Shown here: positions 21,720-32,251 of the stretch, piece by piece
How positions within the stretch are numbered: the stretch's first letter is position 1
Layout: each line of letters begins with the position of its first letter
From: Uranotaenia lowii
Lineage: Eukaryota; Arthropoda; Insecta; Diptera; Culicidae
Assembly: GCF_029784155.1 (NCBI RefSeq)
Contig: NC_073691.1
Span: 136,210,394-136,274,393, forward strand
Length of the DNA stretch: 64,000 nucleotides
Direction of reading: 5' to 3'
Made by a program: the position numbers and the translations under genes
The notes under the pieces: generated by a model
Databases searched by the model: none
The model's input: only the letters and a program-made list of their open reading frames with translations
Told to the model about the DNA's origin: nothing

Positions 21720-22660
21720 ACAGGCAGCAGAGTTGAGATTCGCGTGGACTTATTTTTTCGCGATTCAATACCCACCTCCGAGTGATTAATTTCAATTCTG
21801 ATCGGTCTGACAATTGAACATGATAAATTAGTTTCACGAGGAAGAAAGAGAAGAACTTTCGACAGTCATGGTGAATATTAATGAGATTGGGGGGCGTTAG
21901 CAGCATATTTTTCCTAGAAAATACTCTAATTGTATAAATTTTGGCATTCATAAGTGCGTTGCGAATAAGGTAACACTGTGTTGGCATATGTTGGAAGTGT
22001 TGATTTTTAGTTAAGGTAAACATCTTGTTTTCAACATATTTCCTCGATTATGCATTTCTTATGTTTTAGAAATTAAGAAAAACTTCCTCGAGAACAACTC
22101 ACTGCTTCGGTTCTTCGGTTATTTTCATCTTATTTTTTAAGATTCCCTGAATATATTAGAAGCATTTTCGCGGAGCGATGAAATAATGGTTTTAATAAGT
22201 TAAAGGAGGCTCGACCCGTCTGTAATAAATGAATGATTGTCTGTCTATCTGTTCCGTATAGATTCGAAAACTTCTGATCCGATTAATGTGAAATTGTTAT
22301 GTAAGAGTTTTTGGAGTCGGAGATTGTTTCTATGATACTTTCAATCCCCTCCTAATCCTAAAAATGGGGGATCCCATACAAAATTAACTAAAAATAGACA
22401 CTATTTTAACAATCCTTGAACGATTTTTGTTAAAAATTGATAAACGTAAGAGTTTTGACATAATGAGATGATTTATAGAATTGACAATTAGATTAAACAA
22501 TTAGCTGATGTATTGTATTACTAGACGCTTCCTATTTTAATGAATTTAAACTCTGTTTGTCCGTTTATCAAGAACCTTTTATTGTAAATCAATAAAACTA
22601 TTGTTTCAAAAAAAACCCTCATACTTTGTACACCGGATCTTTCATCAATCATTGTACTGA
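21720..22660. other. AT-rich DNA with one Helitron-type repeat unit
   Basis: Most of it shows no gene. 22225-22450 holds a single unit related to the pair at 1190-1540 ('tctgttccgtatagattcg', 'tcaatcccctcctaatcc'). Confidence 0.45.
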
Positions 22661-23800
22661 ATCTCATTGTGACGCTCGTTCGATTATGGTACGTGCATGA
22701 GTACGTGCATGAGCTGTACAACAAATCATATGATGAGCATCGGTCAATGCTGTCAAACCATTGTTGGACACTACTTAAGAACCGATCAAGTCAAGCCGGT
22801 TGGACCAATTTCTTCCGGAAAAGGGGCTTGCCATTAGCCCCAGACCCTCGGATCCCACCTGTATAATGGATGCGCGGGCTTCCTCCACACCAACGCCCCC
22901 ATCCGCTTTGCACTTTTCCATCGCTGAAGGCAGCGACCCTCCCTCTCAGTCAGTGAGGCGATGTTCTAAGAACAGATTCCCGCAGGAACGATGACGGCGA
23001 ACGAGAATAGAAAACGTCGTCGATGCGACTCCCCCCTTGCTCTTGTCACGTGGCCGCTGCTATCTGCTTGTCGTTCGTTTGTCGTTATCTTGTCTTCCGT
23101 CTCGAGTTGCTTCGTGGGACGCGATCGCGGCTTTTATTTTGGTATATGGCTGCTCCAAAGTAGAACGGGAGTCCCCCTCTCCCTTCTTGCTCTCTCTAGT
23201 GCGTGAGGCAAACGTGGCAAGGGGAGGGAGGCACCCAAAGTGGTGTGACTGGTGTGAACGAGCATGGCAGAAGAATATAAATGAATATACGCGAGAAGTG
23301 CCAACAGCAACACACAGAGATGAACGCTAAGAACGGCAAAGAGAGCACACAATAACAGAATGTTGGTTTTTGTTGCTTATGTTGATGTTATTATTATTCC
23401 AGATCGAGTTCCTCCCGTAATGTGGGTCAAATTTTGCCATTGAACCGGTGACGTCACAAGAGCAATGACCGCTCGGTCGTTCGCCGGTTTACATCGGAGC
23501 GCTACCCAGCGGATTCGTGGTGTGGTTCAGGTTTTCAGGGTTCACGATCGCCGGCGTATAACTCCAGCAACATTGGATTGGCTGTTTCATATCGTATAGT
23601 AGAGTGTAGTAGAACACAAAGTTCGGGACCGGTGAGTGGAGGTCTGGAAGTTCGACGCAGGTATAAATTTTATAACCACGCTGCCAATCTGAGCAGGTAG
23701 AACACTGATGTTGGAGCGGTTTCTTGCCTCGGGAAAGGTTTCTGTTCTGCATTGACCGTAGCGCTAAAGAATGAGGAGAAAGAAGAAAGTACATAAATGA
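22660..23800. promoter_or_regulatory. GC-richer, repeat-free segment, candidate host regulatory or 5' exon DNA
   Basis: This kilobase is clearly richer in G and C than its flanks and shows no terminal repeats or retroelement motifs. It contains a perfect CRE palindrome TGACGTCA (23449-23456), an E-box CACGTG (about 23046), CT-rich GAGA-like runs (about 23175-23210), TATAAA-like strings (about 23275 and 23659) and a strong splice donor CCG|GTGAGT at 23631-23637. No long convincing protein frame exists. The picture fits a promoter or non-coding first exon of a host gene on the plus strand whose coding exons lie outside the window. That is inference; the motifs are individually common. Confidence 0.35.
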
Positions 23801-25387
23801 TGGAGCATTTTATTATGCAATATTCTTTAGTGGTATTGCCGTGGCCTGTGGAAGTAGGGTATAATCAAGGCAGTTTCCTTCGGGTTCAAATGTAATCATA
23901 ACCAGTCCTTTCTCTGTATGCTTATTTTTGGTTTAATCATTATGAGCAGGAAATTCAAACAAGTCTCTTCATCGCTTAAAAGGGAGCCAATGATTGTAAA
24001 TGTTTCGCAAAAATTTTAAGTGATTTAAGTTCGTTGTATTGATAAAAAATTAATCTCATTATTTAAATTTGTTTTAAGTTCTTTGGTTTGAAATAACAAA
24101 AAAAAAACATAATTCACAAAATATTTTAAAAAAATACTTAGTTATATATAAACATTACACAAGATCACATGCATAACAAGCAATATTTTATCACCTCTGA
24201 GAATCTTAATAAAACAACCTTTTAAGACTACATTTTGCTTTCGTTTGCAAGTCATTTCATTTTAATCTTAGATGATAGGGTGAATCATGGCCGTAGGAAC
24301 GGGGGGGGTGGTTTGGGGGTTAAAATCCCCCCCCCCCCTTCCCCATGAAGGTCCAAGAATACCGTGTGATTTTTTTTTTTGCTAAACATGAAATTTGAAA
24401 ATTCTAATCAAATTTTGAAGAACAACTAAAATCATTCAAGAGTAACAACAGTGCAACAATCTCGACTCCAAAACCTCGTAGTCTCATTCAAGGACCACAA
24501 TTTTACAACAGTTTTTCAAAAAATTTCTCACTTGTTGATAGAAATTGAGTCCCAAATAATGAACCCCAATGAAGTTAAGGCTAAGCTTACAAGATTGTCC
24601 GGATTTTGACCAAATTTTCTCACCCTGTTTGCAGAATCAAACGAAAATTTCAATTGAGTTATTAGCATTATGTATCTTGCGTTCAAATAGTGTTTTTTAA
24701 ACCCATTTTGTAAAAATAAACATAAACAATTTTTTGGAAACCTTAAATATGATACTAAATCGTCTGACATGTTACGATTAAATAAAACCAATGTTCCACG
24801 TGTTTACATTTATTTCAAAGAAATAATTCCAAAATTTCCCTGCATATTGGCCGGATTTTTGGAAAAATTTTGAAACAAAATTCTCTAATTTCACAAGGTT
24901 TAAGGACAAAATTGCTCGGATCTGCCTAGCCCAGATACTTGCGGAAAATATCTAATAAGTATCCAGTTTGTTGTTCTTGATTTTCAGTTTTGATCATCAT
25001 TGATATAGAATCATCAAAAATCATATTGAAACCCATAAATTCAGAATAAAATAAAAGATTTCTGGTTAAGGGTTCTGATACAAATGTTGCTTTATGGTTT
25101 CAAATTCATAAAAAAAATTATCTGGAATTTAGATGAAAGTTTTGAATTTGAGTTCAAAATGCAGAATGAAGACTTGAAACTAAAATCCAAAGTTTGTGTT
25201 CGAATTCAGGTCTAATTTAAGTTTTATAATCAATTTTAAAATATCAATGTTTAAATTAAATTAAGGATTCCAATTGAACGAGATTGCAGTTTCATAAATT
25301 TGATTCTTGATTCAAAATAAAAATTTTAAATTCAGTCAGTTTAGAAACACAAACCTGGTGAAAATTACATATAAAAAATAAGATTTG
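23800..25387. other. AT-rich DNA without a gene
   Basis: Holds a G-run/C-run pair at 24301-24352 that could fold as a short hairpin, and a CCGGATTTT-type repeat at 24590-24930 similar to 3895-4065. No coding frame or transposon termini were found. Confidence 0.45.
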
Positions 25388-25392
25388 GATTC

Positions 25393-25730
25393 TGTTAATT
25401 CTTAACTTTATATTTCCCACAATTTGAACTGTTCTAATAACTTTGAAATTCAAGTGCTCCAATTATGTTCAGTTATGCTTTTATCTAGATTTGAATTACT
25501 CTAAATGTCAATGTAAAACCAAAAAGAAACCGAGAGCAAAGAAGTAAGACTCTCTTCCGTTCCAACCATCCTACCATACGGACGTAATAAAAAGTTTCCT
25601 AAACATCGTGGTTTACTTAAAATAAAAGTAGTCAGTTTTTTGTACAATAAAATTCGGTTTTTGATTAAAGCAAGTGGTCGGAGTTTTTAATAAGTTTTCC
25701 GGAAAGGCGATTCCACAACTAGACGTATCA
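25393..25730 (+). repeat. BEL/Pao 5' LTR
   Basis: 338 bp, TG...CA ends, no difference from 31668-32005 seen by eye. AATAAA-like strings occur (for example 25582 and 25646), as expected for U3/R processing signals, but the U3-R-U5 borders cannot be placed. Confidence 0.95.
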
Positions 25731-25735
25731 TAATT

Positions 25736-25754
25736 TGGTGCCGTGACCAGGATT
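25736..25754 (+). promoter_or_regulatory. Primer-binding site matching tRNA-His
   Basis: TGGTGCCGTGACCAGGATT begins five bases after the 5' LTR. It is complementary to the 3' end of animal tRNA-His (GTG), including CCA, over 19 bases, from general knowledge of that tRNA. This would prime minus-strand DNA synthesis. Confidence 0.8.
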
Positions 25755-26311
25755 GGTCCCCAAAAACCGACGGAACAAAACTCAGGATCCATAACCACAC
25801 TTGGACCATCGGAACATTATCCCAAGGATTTAATAATTTTCAAGGCCTGTTTTATTACGGGTACATGTGAGTACCATTCCAACAAATTTCCGACATATTT
25901 GCGGTGCTTCCTGTGTTCCCTTAATTACTTTCCCAGAAAAACTGACATCGGACAAGGTCGATATAGGATCGATCTAGTGCTACCACGTGTCTCCAATTTC
26001 AAGTAATTATCCTGATTTGGATACATTTCCTGCTTTCTACGGTACCCCGGCGTATAAAAGAATTGGTTTCCCATAAGGCTGTGGACGGACAACAATTTTG
26101 GCGGGTTTTCCAAAAAACCTAACCTCATTCCCAAACTCAATAATTTTCCGTGATATTTATCGCATTCCTGGTTCCTGGTTCCGGTTTATTATAAAAATAC
26201 AAGGCCTGTCTTTGGTCAGGCACAGGTGAGTGTCTGTCCAATAATTTACACCGTTAGCAAAAGGTGCTTCCTGGTTTTCCCATACCATTTAAGTGTTCAT
26301 CACGAGTTGAC
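25755..26311 (+). promoter_or_regulatory. BEL/Pao leader with internal degenerate duplication
   Basis: Two related blocks (about 25840-25920 and 26200-26282) share 'caaggcctgt', 'gtgagt' and 'ggtgcttcctg' in the same order. In the second, ACAGGTGAGT is a strong splice-donor match. No long frame lies here. A role in RNA packaging or splicing is possible but not shown. Confidence 0.5.
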
Positions 26312-29300
26312 ATGGCGACAACTGTGGAGAAGAGGCTAGCCAAAACTGAACTGAAAAGGCGCAATATCATCGCATCGATTCAACGAATTGAGGATTTCCT
26401 ACACAACTTCGAACCGGAACGCGACGTGAACGAGCTACCCATACGGATTCACACTTTGGACCTGAAAATGGAGAGCTTCGAAGAGGTGCAAGCGGACTAT
26501 GAAGGTATGGATGATTCTGATGCGTTTATTGCGGCTAATTCACTGCTTAGGGCTAAAATTGGAGAGCAATATTTCCGTATAAAGGGTGGATTGGTCTCGA
26601 AAGTTCCTCCAACAACCTCTAATTCCCCATCGAAACACACAACACAAATGGCGGTCAATATTCCTTCAGTAAAACTTCCCACAATCTCTCTCCCAACTTT
26701 CGATGGTGATCTGAACGACTGGCTCACGTTCCACGATTCTTTCAACTCCCTCATACATTCCTCCACTGAAATTCCGAGCATCCAAAAATTCCAATATTTA
26801 CGCTCGGCACTAAAAGGCGACGCATTGGCTTTGGTAGAATCGCTTACAATCACTTCTGCCAATTACGTGGTGGCTTGGGAATCACTGCTGTCCAGGTATT
26901 CCAACAAATATCTTCTAAAGAAAAAACACCTGCAGGCTATAACATATTTTCCAAAGGTCATCTGCAAATCAACCTCAACACTACGAGCGGTGGTCGAAGA
27001 TTTCCAACGTCACGTAAAAATCTTACAGCAGTTAGAAGAACCTACTATGCATTGGAGTAGTCTTCTTGTTCAACTTCTTCTTTATCGGGTTGATGATCAA
27101 ACACAGAAGGATTGGGAGGAAGTAATTTCGGAGGGAAAGGAACCCACCTTTGAAAATTTGGTTGATTTTCTTACAAGAAAAATACGCACCTTAGAATCGT
27201 TGGCAATATCTTCAGAACAGACGTCGGTAAAGCAATCAAAACCATTTTCACAAGAAAAAACAACAAAACACTCCCAAATCCCATCCTCCTCTCGGGTTAA
27301 CACCTTTTCGGCCACTGATGGTTTTCGTCCAGGATGCCTCGCCTGCAAGCAGTCCCACCCATTAATAAAATGCCCAGTTTTCGAGAGGATGCAACTGAAT
27401 GAAAGATTGAACCTGATTAACCGATCCAAAATTTGCAGTAATTGCTTCAGGAACGATCACTTTGTACGAAATTGTACCTCGAATTTTTCGTGTCGTCTTT
27501 GCCAAAAACGACACCATACTTTGCTACACCCTGGATTTGAAAATCCTCCAACCACCAATCAAAACTTCCACCCAAATCGCCAAGGGCCACAATATAATCC
27601 ACCATCTGGTCGTTCTGAATCCCAAGTTAGCAGAAATCCCAACCCCAACTCAACGCTTTCCGCACACCCCGCTACCGTTCCACCTGGCGTTGACGTAATG
27701 TTATCCACGGCGGTCGTCGTTTTACTGGATGCTGTTGGCAAACGACATTTTGCGCGCGCACTTCTGGACTCCGGATCTCAATGCAATCTCATGAGTGAAA
27801 GGCTTTGTCATCAACTTCGACTCCCAAGAACTCCCATAGATGTACCTATTTTTGGTGTTGGTGAGTCACGAGTAGAAGCAGTTTGCTCTTCGACTACGAC
27901 ACTACAAACTAGATTGGGCGATTTTGAGATTCCACTGGACTGTTTGGTACTCCGTAACCTCACTGCTAACATTCCTGCTGTGACAGCCAAGCTATCAACC
28001 TGCACCATCCCAAAGCAAATTACGTTAGCAGATCCGAACTTCAATATTTCCCACGAAGTGGATTTGATTTTGGGCGCAGAACATTTCTTCGCATTCCTGA
28101 AAGGTGGCCGGATTCAATTGGAAAATTCATCCTTGATTCTAATTGAAAGTATTTTCGGATGGTTAATTTCTGGTAAAAATTCCAATCGCCATACAATAAA
28201 AGCTATTTCCTGCAATATTTCCTCGCTAGAGTCAATAAATCGCTCCGTGCAAAAATTTTGGGCTATCGAAGAAGTGGATCCAGCGGTTCCAATGCCAAAG
28301 GATGATTTTTGCGAAAACTTTTTCCAACAAACTGTTACTAGGGATGACATAGGTCGATACGTAGTCCAATATCCAAAGAAAGAAGGTTTTTGTTCCATGA
28401 TAGGAGAATCTTTTGAAAACGCCCGTCGTCGATTTCTTTCTATGGAGAAGAAACTGTCCAAAAACCTTGAACTCCGAACCAAATACCACGAATTCATGAA
28501 TGAATATTTGCGAATGGGGCATATGAGACAAATAAGCGAAAACGAACCTGAACCTCAGTGCACATTTTACCTTCCTCATCATGCGGTACTTAAAGAGTCG
28601 AGCACAACAACAAAACTTCGTTGTGTTTTCGACGCATCGGCAAAGACCAACTCTGGATTTTCCCTTAATGATGCCCTGGTTGTTGGACCTGTTATCCAGG
28701 ACGATCTCGTCTGCCTTTTGATGAGATTCCGCAAACACAAGTTCGCTCTACTGGCCGATATCGAAAAAATGTATCGCCAGGTCAATATCCACGAAAACGA
28801 TCGGAACCTGCAGAGAATACTTTGGCGGTTTGACTCGCGAGAACCAATCTCCAAATTCGAACTCACTACCATCACCTACGGTTTGGCCCCATCCTCATTC
28901 CTTGCAACCCGAACCCTGCACCAGTTGGCTGCCGATGATGGTCACTCATATCCACGAGCTGCAGTGGCCCTGAAGGAAGATATGTACATGGACGATTTCA
29001 TCAGTGGCGGAGCATCGATAGCAGAAGCAGTTCAGCTACGCGAGGAGATGGACGCACTAGCTTTGAAAGGGGGATTCCCTCTACGTAAATGGTGTTCGAA
29101 TGACTCTGCAGTTCTGATGGGAGTTAATTCCGAAAATTTGGCATCACAAATTCCACACACCTTTGATCCTGAGGAGTCGATTAAGACGTTAGGAATGTCT
29201 TGGGTTCCTGCTACAGACCAGTTTCGTTACGAGTTTAATCCGAATATCCATAATGGTTTCATAACTAAGAGGAGCATTCTTTCCACCATTGCGCGCCTGT

Positions 29301-31630
29301 ACGACCCACTTGGCCTTATTTCACCCATTGTAGTACGAGCCAAGATCCTGCTACAAAATTTATGGACCATTTCTATTGGTTGGGACGACGAAGTACCAGA
29401 ACAAATTCAATCAAGGTGGACTAATTTTCTGAAAGATTTGCCTAATTTAGCGGATTTCCGAATTGATCGTTATGCTTTTCAAGAGGGAGAAATTGAATTG
29501 CATTGCTTTGCGGATGCATCCGAATCTGCATTTGGGGCATGCATTTATGCGAGAACTGTAAATCCGATGGGACATGTGAAAGTTTTGCTTATGGCAGCTA
29601 AGTCCAGAGTTGCCCCCTTGCAAAAACGTAGTTTGCCACAACTAGAGCTCTGCGCAGCACAAATTGCTGTTCAGCTGCACTCCAAAGTCCACTCAGCTTT
29701 AAAAATCAATATCACCGATTCCTATTTTTGGTCCGACTCCACCGTGGTCTTATATTCGATCCGATCCCCTTCACATAAATGGAAAACATTCGTTGCCAAT
29801 GGGGTGGCCGATATCCAAAAACAATCCAACCTATCGAACTGGAATCATGTTCCCGGGCACTGCAATCCTGCCGACCTAGTGTCTCGGGGGACATCTGTAA
29901 ACCAACTACTGAACAGCAGCTTATGGTGTAATGGTCCTGACTGGCTACAGCGAGAGAAGGAGAGTTGGCCCCCACAGATAATCACCCAGCCAGACGTTCC
30001 GGAGAGTGAGTTGGAGTTCAAGATTTCCGCAATTGTTGCCCAACCATCACCACCACCCAACCCAACCATTCCCCGCTTCTCTAGATATGACCGAATGTTG
30101 AGATCCATAGCCTATTGCTTGCGTTTTGCCAGAAACACTTGGGAGAAAATGTTATCACCATCGTCTCACTTATCAGTTGAGGAGATTGAGCTTTCGAAAT
30201 CGGTTCTGATAAAGATTGTTCAAAGGGAAAGTTACGAAGAAGAAATAAAAGCACTCAAGAGAAAGAACTCCGTGGGAAAGCGCTCAAAACTTAAACTTCT
30301 GAACCCGTTTCTCGACTCCGATGGAATTATTCGTGTTGGTGGCCGGCTGCAACTCCTGAGTGGTCCCTATTCCGCCAAACACCCAATAGTCTTGCCTGGA
30401 TTCCACCACTTCACCAGATTGCTCCTGATAAATTATCATGAGAGGTTGTTGCATGGAGGAAATTCCCTCACCCTTGCCACCGTTCGCGACGAGTTTTGGC
30501 CCGTAAATGGGAAAAGAGCCGTGAGAAGCATCATTCGCTCTTGTTATCGCTGTACTCGAACCAATCCACACCCCATGAGCCAACCCACTGGTCAATTGCC
30601 CCTAGCCCGAATTACTCCAAGTCGCCCATTTCTGCACACCGGCATAGATTATTGTGGGCCTGTTTTTGTAAAGTATCCCAATCGCAGGGCCAGCCCAATC
30701 AAAGCCTACATAGCCATATTCGTGTGTTTTTCGACCAAAGCAGTTCACATCGAACTGGTCGGTGACCTTACCACTGCTTCTTTCCTTTCCGCACTTCGCC
30801 GCTTCGTCTCTCGACGAGGTCGGCCTCTCCACATCTATTCCGACAATGCCACCAATTTCTCGGGAGCCAAGAATGAGCTCAATGCCCTCTTCGACATGCT
30901 TCACAATGGTATCGAAGCAAAACAAATAGCCTCCAGTCTCGCATCAGAACGCATCCAGTGGCACATGATTCCGCCGCGCGCTCCCAACTTCGGAGGATTG
31001 TGGGAGGCTGCGGTTAAGGTTGCCAAACGTCATCTTATCCGTCAAGTTGGAACTACGACGCTTTTCTTCGAAGATTTGGTGACCATCCTGACGCAGATTG
31101 AAAGCTGCATGAATTCCCGCCCGCTTTGCCAAATGTCCGAGGATCCAAATGACTACGAAGTGTTAACTCCCGGTCATTTCTTGACTGGATCATCACTTCA
31201 AGCCCTGCCGGATTTGAATTGGTCAGACGTTCCCACAAACCGTCTCAACCGATTCCAATTAATCGCCCAAAGGACGCAGCAGTTTTGGTACCGATGGAAA
31301 ACCGAATACCTGCGAGATTTGCAACGATTGACCGAGGCTGACCCTGTACGTGTTGAACTACGTGTCGGCCAAATAGTCATCCTACGAGATCAACAGTTGC
31401 CCCCGATTCGATGGCCACTAGCTCGCATCGAAATGCTTCATCCCGGCGAGGATGGAATAACCCGAGTAGTTACTTTGCGCACATCAACTGGAAGTTTCAA
31501 GCGGAGTATCAGCATGATTTGTCCGTTGCCGAACGAGGAATTCTACCCTGATGCAGCCCAAGATGACAACGAGGTGATCCCCGATCCAGCAAAGAATGAA
31601 GACATCGAAGAAAATGTTAAAATTAAGTGA
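26312..31630 (+). CDS. BEL/Pao gag-pol polyprotein
   Basis: One open frame. The frame is open from an ATG at 26264, but the second ATG (26312, GACATGG context, MATTVEKRLAKTELKRRN) is the better start; residues below count from 26264. In order: gag with a DUF1759-like region (about 136-285); zinc knuckles, the first loose (C358) and the second CSNCFRNDHFVRNC at 391-404; aspartic protease DSG at 502-504; RT with YMDD at 908-911; RNase H acids D1084, E1128 and D1158; integrase HHCC (H1392, H1398, C1427, C1430) and DDE (D1462, D1527, E1581); then a C-terminal DUF5641-like domain (about 1660-1765). All key residues are present and no stop or shift was found. The polyprotein would assemble particles, copy RNA to DNA and insert it. 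Length is normal for the family. Confidence 0.95.
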   Translation: MATTVEKRLAKTELKRRNIIASIQRIEDFLHNFEPERDVNELPIRIHTLDLKMESFEEVQADYEGMDDSDAFIAANSLLRAKIGEQYFRIKGGLVSKVPPTTSNSPSKHTTQMAVNIPSVKLPTISLPTFDGDLNDWLTFHDSFNSLIHSSTEIPSIQKFQYLRSALKGDALALVESLTITSANYVVAWESLLSRYSNKYLLKKKHLQAITYFPKVICKSTSTLRAVVEDFQRHVKILQQLEEPTMHWSSLLVQLLLYRVDDQTQKDWEEVISEGKEPTFENLVDFLTRKIRTLESLAISSEQTSVKQSKPFSQEKTTKHSQIPSSSRVNTFSATDGFRPGCLACKQSHPLIKCPVFERMQLNERLNLINRSKICSNCFRNDHFVRNCTSNFSCRLCQKRHHTLLHPGFENPPTTNQNFHPNRQGPQYNPPSGRSESQVSRNPNPNSTLSAHPATVPPGVDVMLSTAVVVLLDAVGKRHFARALLDSGSQCNLMSERLCHQLRLPRTPIDVPIFGVGESRVEAVCSSTTTLQTRLGDFEIPLDCLVLRNLTANIPAVTAKLSTCTIPKQITLADPNFNISHEVDLILGAEHFFAFLKGGRIQLENSSLILIESIFGWLISGKNSNRHTIKAISCNISSLESINRSVQKFWAIEEVDPAVPMPKDDFCENFFQQTVTRDDIGRYVVQYPKKEGFCSMIGESFENARRRFLSMEKKLSKNLELRTKYHEFMNEYLRMGHMRQISENEPEPQCTFYLPHHAVLKESSTTTKLRCVFDASAKTNSGFSLNDALVVGPVIQDDLVCLLMRFRKHKFALLADIEKMYRQVNIHENDRNLQRILWRFDSREPISKFELTTITYGLAPSSFLATRTLHQLAADDGHSYPRAAVALKEDMYMDDFISGGASIAEAVQLREEMDALALKGGFPLRKWCSNDSAVLMGVNSENLASQIPHTFDPEESIKTLGMSWVPATDQFRYEFNPNIHNGFITKRSILSTIARLYDPLGLISPIVVRAKILLQNLWTISIGWDDEVPEQIQSRWTNFLKDLPNLADFRIDRYAFQEGEIELHCFADASESAFGACIYARTVNPMGHVKVLLMAAKSRVAPLQKRSLPQLELCAAQIAVQLHSKVHSALKINITDSYFWSDSTVVLYSIRSPSHKWKTFVANGVADIQKQSNLSNWNHVPGHCNPADLVSRGTSVNQLLNSSLWCNGPDWLQREKESWPPQIITQPDVPESELEFKISAIVAQPSPPPNPTIPRFSRYDRMLRSIAYCLRFARNTWEKMLSPSSHLSVEEIELSKSVLIKIVQRESYEEEIKALKRKNSVGKRSKLKLLNPFLDSDGIIRVGGRLQLLSGPYSAKHPIVLPGFHHFTRLLLINYHERLLHGGNSLTLATVRDEFWPVNGKRAVRSIIRSCYRCTRTNPHPMSQPTGQLPLARITPSRPFLHTGIDYCGPVFVKYPNRRASPIKAYIAIFVCFSTKAVHIELVGDLTTASFLSALRRFVSRRGRPLHIYSDNATNFSGAKNELNALFDMLHNGIEAKQIASSLASERIQWHMIPPRAPNFGGLWEAAVKVAKRHLIRQVGTTTLFFEDLVTILTQIESCMNSRPLCQMSEDPNDYEVLTPGHFLTGSSLQALPDLNWSDVPTNRLNRFQLIAQRTQQFWYRWKTEYLRDLQRLTEADPVRVELRVGQIVILRDQQLPPIRWPLARIEMLHPGEDGITRVVTLRTSTGSFKRSISMICPLPNEEFYPDAAQDDNEVIPDPAKNEDIEENVKIK

Positions 31631-31667
31631 ATTCTTGTGAAATGGCACATTTCAGGTGGCCGGCTTA

Positions 31668-32005
31668 TGTTAATTCTTAACTTTATATTTCCCACAATTT
31701 GAACTGTTCTAATAACTTTGAAATTCAAGTGCTCCAATTATGTTCAGTTATGCTTTTATCTAGATTTGAATTACTCTAAATGTCAATGTAAAACCAAAAA
31801 GAAACCGAGAGCAAAGAAGTAAGACTCTCTTCCGTTCCAACCATCCTACCATACGGACGTAATAAAAAGTTTCCTAAACATCGTGGTTTACTTAAAATAA
31901 AAGTAGTCAGTTTTTTGTACAATAAAATTCGGTTTTTGATTAAAGCAAGTGGTCGGAGTTTTTAATAAGTTTTCCGGAAAGGCGATTCCACAACTAGACG
32001 TATCA
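31668..32005 (+). repeat. BEL/Pao 3' LTR
   Basis: 338 bp, matching the 5' LTR by eye throughout, followed by the GATTC target repeat. Confidence 0.95.
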
Positions 32006-32251
32006 GATTCATTTCAAAGAATTTGTATTTTGAAAAATCTAGATTCAAATTCTGAAAACTTTAATCATAGGTATAAAATTATTAAATATAAAATAATAAA
32101 TGATACTTTAGAACTTGTTTTTTATCCTCAGGTTAAAAATTCAGCTGGAGTTTTTATTGAACTTTTTTTTCATATATTGCAGATTCTTCGGTTTTCAAGA
32201 GTAGTAAATAAACTTATTTTTTACTTTTAAATCTGTACTTTTGATACATTA

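Larger units (their letters stand above)
25393..32005 (+). mobile_element. Complete BEL/Pao LTR retrotransposon
   Basis: Two 338-bp LTRs (TGTTAATT...GTATCA) bracket a leader and a single uninterrupted gag-pol frame. The 5-bp repeat GATTC flanks it (25388-25392 and 32006-32010). The domain order protease-RT-RNase H-integrase in one frame and the C-terminal extension after integrase are those of BEL/Pao. I saw no difference between the LTRs, so the insertion is recent on the usual reasoning that LTRs start identical. No envelope frame is present. The 3' end before the right LTR reads CAGGTGGCCGGCTTA, a weak polypurine tract. Confidence 0.95.

Noticed and set aside
22685..22720. Tandem 14-bp repeat (GTACGTGCATGA) as an operator
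   Set aside because: Only two copies, with no supporting context.
23037..23330. 97-codon plus frame and its opposing minus frame in the GC-rich island
   Set aside because: Length is expected by chance at that composition, with no domain and unlike coding texture.
24301..24352. G-run/C-run hairpin as a terminator or quadruplex element
   Set aside because: Mononucleotide runs alone are weak evidence in this setting.
28232..28738. Minus-strand frames inside the BEL/Pao polyprotein
   Set aside because: Shadows of the conserved RT frame on the other strand.
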